Below are positions 35,453 through 38,500 of a stretch of DNA of 38,500 nucleotides, piece by piece; positions within the stretch are counted from its first letter, which is position 1; each line of letters starts with the position of its first letter. Both the position numbers and the translations under genes were made by a program. Source of the DNA: Phenylobacterium sp. (GTDB taxonomy: Bacteria; Pseudomonadota; Alphaproteobacteria; Caulobacterales; Caulobacteraceae); assembly GCF_025351295.1 (NCBI RefSeq), contig NZ_JANXWD010000103.1, positions 1 to 38,500 on the forward strand, given 5' to 3'. Below the pieces are notes generated by a model, which did not search any database, was not told where the DNA came from, and saw nothing but the letters and a program-made list of their open reading frames with translations.

Positions 35453-37042
35453 TTAGTTCTGTGGCTGCTGGGGCGGCTCGCGGTCCTTGCCCTTCGCCTT
35501 GCCGGGGGGTTGATCCTTGGCCGGAGACGGCGCGGCCTTCTCGGCCGCCTTCACGGCGTGCTCCCGCGCCGAGGCCGCGTGCGCCTGCTGTTCGGCTGAG
35601 CGCGCCTGCTGCTGGGCGGCGCGAGCCTGGGCTTGCTGGGCTCTGGCGGCGTCGCGGGCCCTCAGATCGGTCGCGCGCGCCTGTTCCTGGGTGGCGCGGA
35701 CCTCGGCGTCATGTGCGCGCGCGGCGTTGCGGGCCTGCAGCTCGGCTGCACGCGCCTGGCCCTGCTGCGCCTGTTGCTTGCGCTCAGCTTCCACCTGTTG
35801 CGCCTTGTGCGCGCGGGCGTCCGCCGCCTGGGCCTGTTGCTGGGCTTTCTGTTGCTGCTGGACCTGCTGGTCCCGCTGGACCTGCTGGTCCCGTTGCGCG
35901 AGCGCCTGCTGGGCTTTCTGGTCTCGCTGAGTCTGCTGGTCACGACGGGCGAGCGCCTGGGCCTGCTGGTCCCGCTGCGCAAGCGCTTGAGCCTGCTGGA
36001 GGCGGTCGACCTCGGCCTGCTGGGCGCGGATCTGGGCGGCCCGGGCGTCGGTCTTCTGGAGGCCCTGCTGGTCAGCCTGGCGGCGCTCCGCCAGCAGCTG
36101 CGCATCGCGCTGTGCGTTCAGTCTCGCCTGGTCGGCGGCGCGCGCCTGGTTCTGTCGCGCCACATCCTGCTGGCGGGCATCCTGATTGCGCAGGTCCTGA
36201 TTGCGCAGGTCTTGATTGCGGATCTCCTGATTGCGGATGTCCTGTTGGCTGGCGTCCTGTTGGCGGATGTCCTGCTGGCGGGCATCCTGCGCGATCCGCG
36301 ACCGCTGCTGGTCCGCGCGATGCTGTTGCTCGGCGTTGAAGCGGTCCAGTTCCTGGCCGCGGTCGGCCTCGCGCCAGCGGCTCCAGTCGCGGTCGTCGCG
36401 TGCGGCGGCCAGCCAGGGCTGGGCGCTGCGGGTGACCACCGGGGCCCGGATCGCCCAGGCGCGGTCATCCACCTGAACGCGCCGGGCATGCAGGCCGGCG
36501 CTCCTCATGTCACGCCCGCGCGAATAGTAGCGCCCGGCCATCGGGGCCATGCGCCGGACCACCTCGTCGTCGGCATAGCGGCCTCCGGAGTCGAACACGG
36601 CCACCAGCACCCCGCCGGCGTCGTAGCCGTAGCCGTAGTCCTGATCGCGCACGAAGTAAGGCCGATCGGCCCCCGGCTCGTAGTAGTAATAGCGGTATCC
36701 GCCGTTCGAGGGCTCGGCATACATCGACCAGTCGTCGGCGGTCTGCCAGGCCAGCGGCTCCTCGTCCCCATAGGCGAAGCCATAGTCAGGCCGCGCGCCA
36801 TGCACGGCCCGCTGCACACCGTAGGCCCGTTCGGCATAGCGGTACGCCTGCTGCGGCGCCTGGCGGCGCACCGGAGCCGGCGGCGCCTCGGGCAGCGGCG
36901 TCGCGGTCTCCAGGGCCGCGAGCGGGATCGGGGCCGGAGCCGGAGCGGCACTCTGGACCTGGGCCTTGTCGTTGCAGGCCGCCAGGGCCAGAGCCAGGGC
37001 TCCGGCCGCGAACAGCCGGGATTTCAGGGGAAAGCGGGTCAT
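35453..37042 (-). CDS. Gln-rich lipoprotein with pentapeptide-period repeats
   Basis: The 529-residue protein has a lipoprotein signal with Cys23 (ALALAAC). Residues about 60-220 form a Tyr/Asp-rich domain (YAERAYGVQRAVHG, YGFAYGDEEPLAWQTADDWSMY, YRYYYYEPGADRPYFVRDQ) that might be globular and stable. From 230 to the end is an Arg/Gln/Ala-rich region of low complexity, predicted to be helical or coiled-coil. It includes eight units of five residues at 254-293. It faces the periplasm or outside from a membrane anchor. No enzyme motif is seen. A structural or cell-wall contact role is possible but unproven. Confidence 0.82.
   Translation of the reverse strand: MTRFPLKSRLFAAGALALALAACNDKAQVQSAAPAPAPIPLAALETATPLPEAPPAPVRRQAPQQAYRYAERAYGVQRAVHGARPDYGFAYGDEEPLAWQTADDWSMYAEPSNGGYRYYYYEPGADRPYFVRDQDYGYGYDAGGVLVAVFDSGGRYADDEVVRRMAPMAGRYYSRGRDMRSAGLHARRVQVDDRAWAIRAPVVTRSAQPWLAAARDDRDWSRWREADRGQELDRFNAEQQHRADQQRSRIAQDARQQDIRQQDASQQDIRNQEIRNQDLRNQDLRNQDARQQDVARQNQARAADQARLNAQRDAQLLAERRQADQQGLQKTDARAAQIRAQQAEVDRLQQAQALAQRDQQAQALARRDQQTQRDQKAQQALAQRDQQVQRDQQVQQQQKAQQQAQAADARAHKAQQVEAERKQQAQQGQARAAELQARNAARAHDAEVRATQEQARATDLRARDAARAQQAQARAAQQQARSAEQQAHAASAREHAVKAAEKAAPSPAKDQPPGKAKGKDREPPQQPQN
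36164..36283 (-). repeat. Eight 15-bp tandem repeats in the Gln-rich lipoprotein gene
   Basis: Eight units of 15 bp encode residues 254-293, ARQQD IRQQD then variants ending in LRNQD LRNQD (consensus [ILA]RNQ[DE]). The middle four are nearly identical at DNA level, so copy number could change by slippage in 15-bp steps without a frameshift. Confidence 0.8.
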
Positions 37043-37187
37043 GGGGCGCAGCCTTGCGGTTCACGTGTCGCCGCACCCTGCCGGATGGCGGGTGAACGGC
37101 GTCCGGAGCCGTAACGTCAGGCGGCGTTCAGGGTTGCGGCGACCTGCAGCCCTCCTGGCTGCCAGTCCATGCGGTTTTGCCTCCGCC

Positions 37188-37562
37188 TCAGGGCGCGCGG
37201 CAGGCGGCGACGATCCGTTCCAGGTCCTCCAGCCGCTGCTCGCGCAGGATGCGGCCGGCGGCCATCAGCTGGTAGCGGTCGGCCGCGCCGGGCGAGGCGC
37301 GCAGCGCCGCGTCGGTGTCCGGATAGCGTGGCGGTGGCGCCAGGGTCCTGGGCACGCAGGCCTTGGGCGGCGGTGGGGCCGTCGGCGTCGGCGCGGGCCT
37401 GGGCAGCACCAGCACCCTGGGCGGGGGCGGCGCGGGCTGGGGCAGCGGCGCGGGCTCGGCCACCGGCGGCACGGGTTTGTGGCGCCGCAGCGTCTGGCAG
37501 CCGCCCAAGGCCAGGGCGGCGCCCACGGCCAGCAGCATCACGCGAGCCGCGGCTGAGCTCAT
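37188..37562 (-). CDS. Pro-rich lipoprotein, second gene of spanin-like pair
   Basis: The ATG at 37562 overlaps the preceding TGA (ATGA), giving 124 residues. The signal ends ALALGGC, so Cys22 is probably lipidated. Residues about 29-75 are proline-rich (PVPPVAEPAPLPQPAPPPP), and the last 50 are helical (AADRYQLMAAGRILREQRLEDLERIV). The size and order (lipoprotein, Pro-rich, overlapping an inner-membrane gene) recall phage Rz1, but the last helix is unusual. No sequence identity to a known spanin is claimed. A longer reading that starts at 37943 is a shadow. Confidence 0.75.
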   Translation of the reverse strand: MSSAAARVMLLAVGAALALGGCQTLRRHKPVPPVAEPAPLPQPAPPPPRVLVLPRPAPTPTAPPPPKACVPRTLAPPPRYPDTDAALRASPGAADRYQLMAAGRILREQRLEDLERIVAACRAP

Positions 37563-37933
37563 CGCTTGAGGTTCGACAGCACCGCCCGGTCGGCGCTTTC
37601 CATGCGCGCGCAGGCGTCGATGCCCTCGGGCTGCTGCTCCAGCAGGCGCTTGGCGCCGTCCGGTGGCGGGCCCTTGGCGGCGTACTCCGCGGCGGTCAAC
37701 TGGCGCGCCTCGCCCGCCGCACGGCACGAGGCCAGCTCGGTCCGCAGCGACACCTGATTGCGCTCGGCGGCCTGGCTGAGTTCCACGATCCGCGCCTCGT
37801 AGCGCGCGCGCCGGGTCTCCCAGCCTGCCGACGCCACGCCCAGCGCGACGGCCAGGGCCATGGCGATCGCCGTGGCGACCGGACCCGTCACCGGGCTCAT
37901 CAAAGCGTGTCGCAGACCACTGAGCATAGTCAT
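37559..37933 (-). CDS. Inner-membrane protein with periplasmic helix, first gene of spanin-like pair
   Basis: The start is uncertain: the ATG at 37933 (MTMLSGLRHALMSPV) gives 124 residues, and an ATG at 37957 adds eight. One membrane helix (about 15-36, VATAIAMALAVALGVASAGW) is followed by an Arg-rich stretch and a long helix (RRARYEARIVELSQAAERNQ), with cysteines in ELASCRAAG and IDACARM. This N-in, C-out topology with a periplasmic coil is that of Rz-type i-spanins. The stop overlaps the start of the lipoprotein gene. No other lysis gene is visible here, so phage origin is only suggestive. Confidence 0.72.
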   Translation of the reverse strand: MTMLSGLRHALMSPVTGPVATAIAMALAVALGVASAGWETRRARYEARIVELSQAAERNQVSLRTELASCRAAGEARQLTAAEYAAKGPPPDGAKRLLEQQPEGIDACARMESADRAVLSNLKR

Positions 37934-38106
37934 CCCTGGCCATTCACCTTCGGCCACAGCCCAGAGTCAACGGCGCCGCTGTGGCGTTTTCACGGCCTCA
38001 GCGGCAACGGCCGCCGCTGAGCGGGGCCGCACCGGGAGGGCGTCGCCGCCGGGAGGTCGGCTACGGTCGCCGCGGCCGATCGCCGCAACCCGGCGTTGCG
38101 GACCGC

Positions 38107-38500
38107 TCAACGCCGCACGAAACAGACGCCGCCCTTGGCCTTCAACGCCTCACAGTAGCGCCCGGCGGCCTCGCCGCTGGCGAACCCGCTGACCACCGCG
38201 CGGTACCAGGTGCGGCCGCTCACCGTCGCCGCCTCGAGCGTGTGGGCCTGGCCGCCCGCCAGCTTCGCCAGCGCCGCCGTGGCCGCGGCCCGGTCGGGAT
38301 AAGACCCCACCTGGACGCTGGTTCCGCCCGTGTGGCCCGCGGCCGGCCCTGACGCTGGCGCGGCGGCCGGCGCCGCGGTTGCAACGGGGGGCGGCGCGAC
38401 CGGCGTCGGCTTCCTTGGCGCGGGCGAAGCCTTGCGCTGTGGTGACGAAGCCTTGGGCGGCGGTGACGAGACCTTGGGCGGCGGCGCGGCAACGGCCGGC
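38107..38500 (-). CDS. SPOR-domain protein, partial
   Basis: The C-terminal domain begins VQVGSYPDRAAATAALAKL and ends YCEALKAKGGVCFVRR, the SPOR fold that binds peptidoglycan stripped of peptides at division sites. Upstream is a Pro/Ala/Lys linker with repeats of PPPKxSS, typical of the disordered stalk of periplasmic SPOR proteins. The start and any membrane anchor lie beyond the right edge of the window. The two upstream small genes (37188-37933) run in the same direction with a gap of about 170 bp. Confidence 0.85.
   Translation of the reverse strand, partial: PAVAAPPPKVSSPPPKASSPQRKASPAPRKPTPVAPPPVATAAPAAAPASGPAAGHTGGTSVQVGSYPDRAAATAALAKLAGGQAHTLEAATVSGRTWYRAVVSGFASGEAAGRYCEALKAKGGVCFVRR

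Noticed and set aside
37188..38500. A prophage or gene-transfer-agent segment
   Set aside because: Only the spanin-like pair hints at it. No capsid, tail, integrase, holin or endolysin gene is visible in the window, so the region is not called as phage.

Overview
The window is very GC-rich and densely coded, with strong third-position G/C bias. That bias produces long open antisense frames that are not genes. The gene set is typical of a free-living alphaproteobacterium and most suggests Caulobacterales (Caulobacter or Phenylobacterium): HWE-type and hybrid histidine kinases, a single-domain receiver, an RTX protein with a C-terminus like type I secretion substrates, many secreted peptidases and hydrolases, a GH84 glucosaminidase and a CsoR-controlled copper island. 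The lineage call is inference from gene content and composition; no rRNA or tRNA gene was seen.

Layout. 1-145: a palindromic intergenic element. 157-3270: divergent S9 prolyl oligopeptidase and methionine aminopeptidase. 3324-3457: a second copy of the palindromic element. 3536-9739: secreted TPR protein, ABC ATPase, and a large ABC permease fused to an M1 metallopeptidase. 9736-10999: a tiny convergent ORF, RadC, and the decayed tail of a GH3 beta-glucosidase. 11000-15674: RTX protein, patatin-like phospholipase, 3-hydroxybutyrate dehydrogenase. 15717-19631: a saccharopine-dehydrogenase-like oxidoreductase diverging from a GH84 enzyme that is coupled to a retropepsin-like protease, then a DUF4142 lipoprotein. 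19693-24905: copper homeostasis island: P1B ATPase diverging from csoR, a Met/His-rich probable outer-membrane protein, copC and copD. 24902-28880: small membrane protein, M28 peptidase, hybrid histidine kinase. 29037-30224: Gly/Tyr-rich secreted protein, then a transposase remnant that has replaced the end of an EthD gene next to a broken palindromic element. 30333-32499: HWE kinase and receiver protein. 32700-35442: dctA diverging from a serine hydrolase. 35453-38500: leftward genes for envelope proteins: a Gln-rich lipoprotein, an overlapping membrane-protein/lipoprotein pair of spanin-like architecture, and a partial SPOR-domain protein.

How the genes work together. The clearest functional unit is the copper island. 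The CsoR has the Cu(I) ligand set C33-H58-C62. The divergent region between the ATPase and csoR holds three 17-bp dyads of the same form, [A/T]TACCC-N5-GGG[C/T]AT, one inside each plausible promoter spacer and one in the ATPase leader, so both directions are probably de-repressed together by copper. The ATPase would export Cu(I) across the inner membrane, while CopC, CopD and the uncharacterised barrel-like protein would act in the periplasm and outer membrane. The second unit is the ABC ATPase with the permease-M1 fusion, probably a membrane-bound peptidase tied to a transporter. Most other genes are single housekeeping or envelope functions. The least explained items are the Met/His-rich outer-membrane candidate, the permease-peptidase fusion with altered M1 motifs, and the spanin-like pair.
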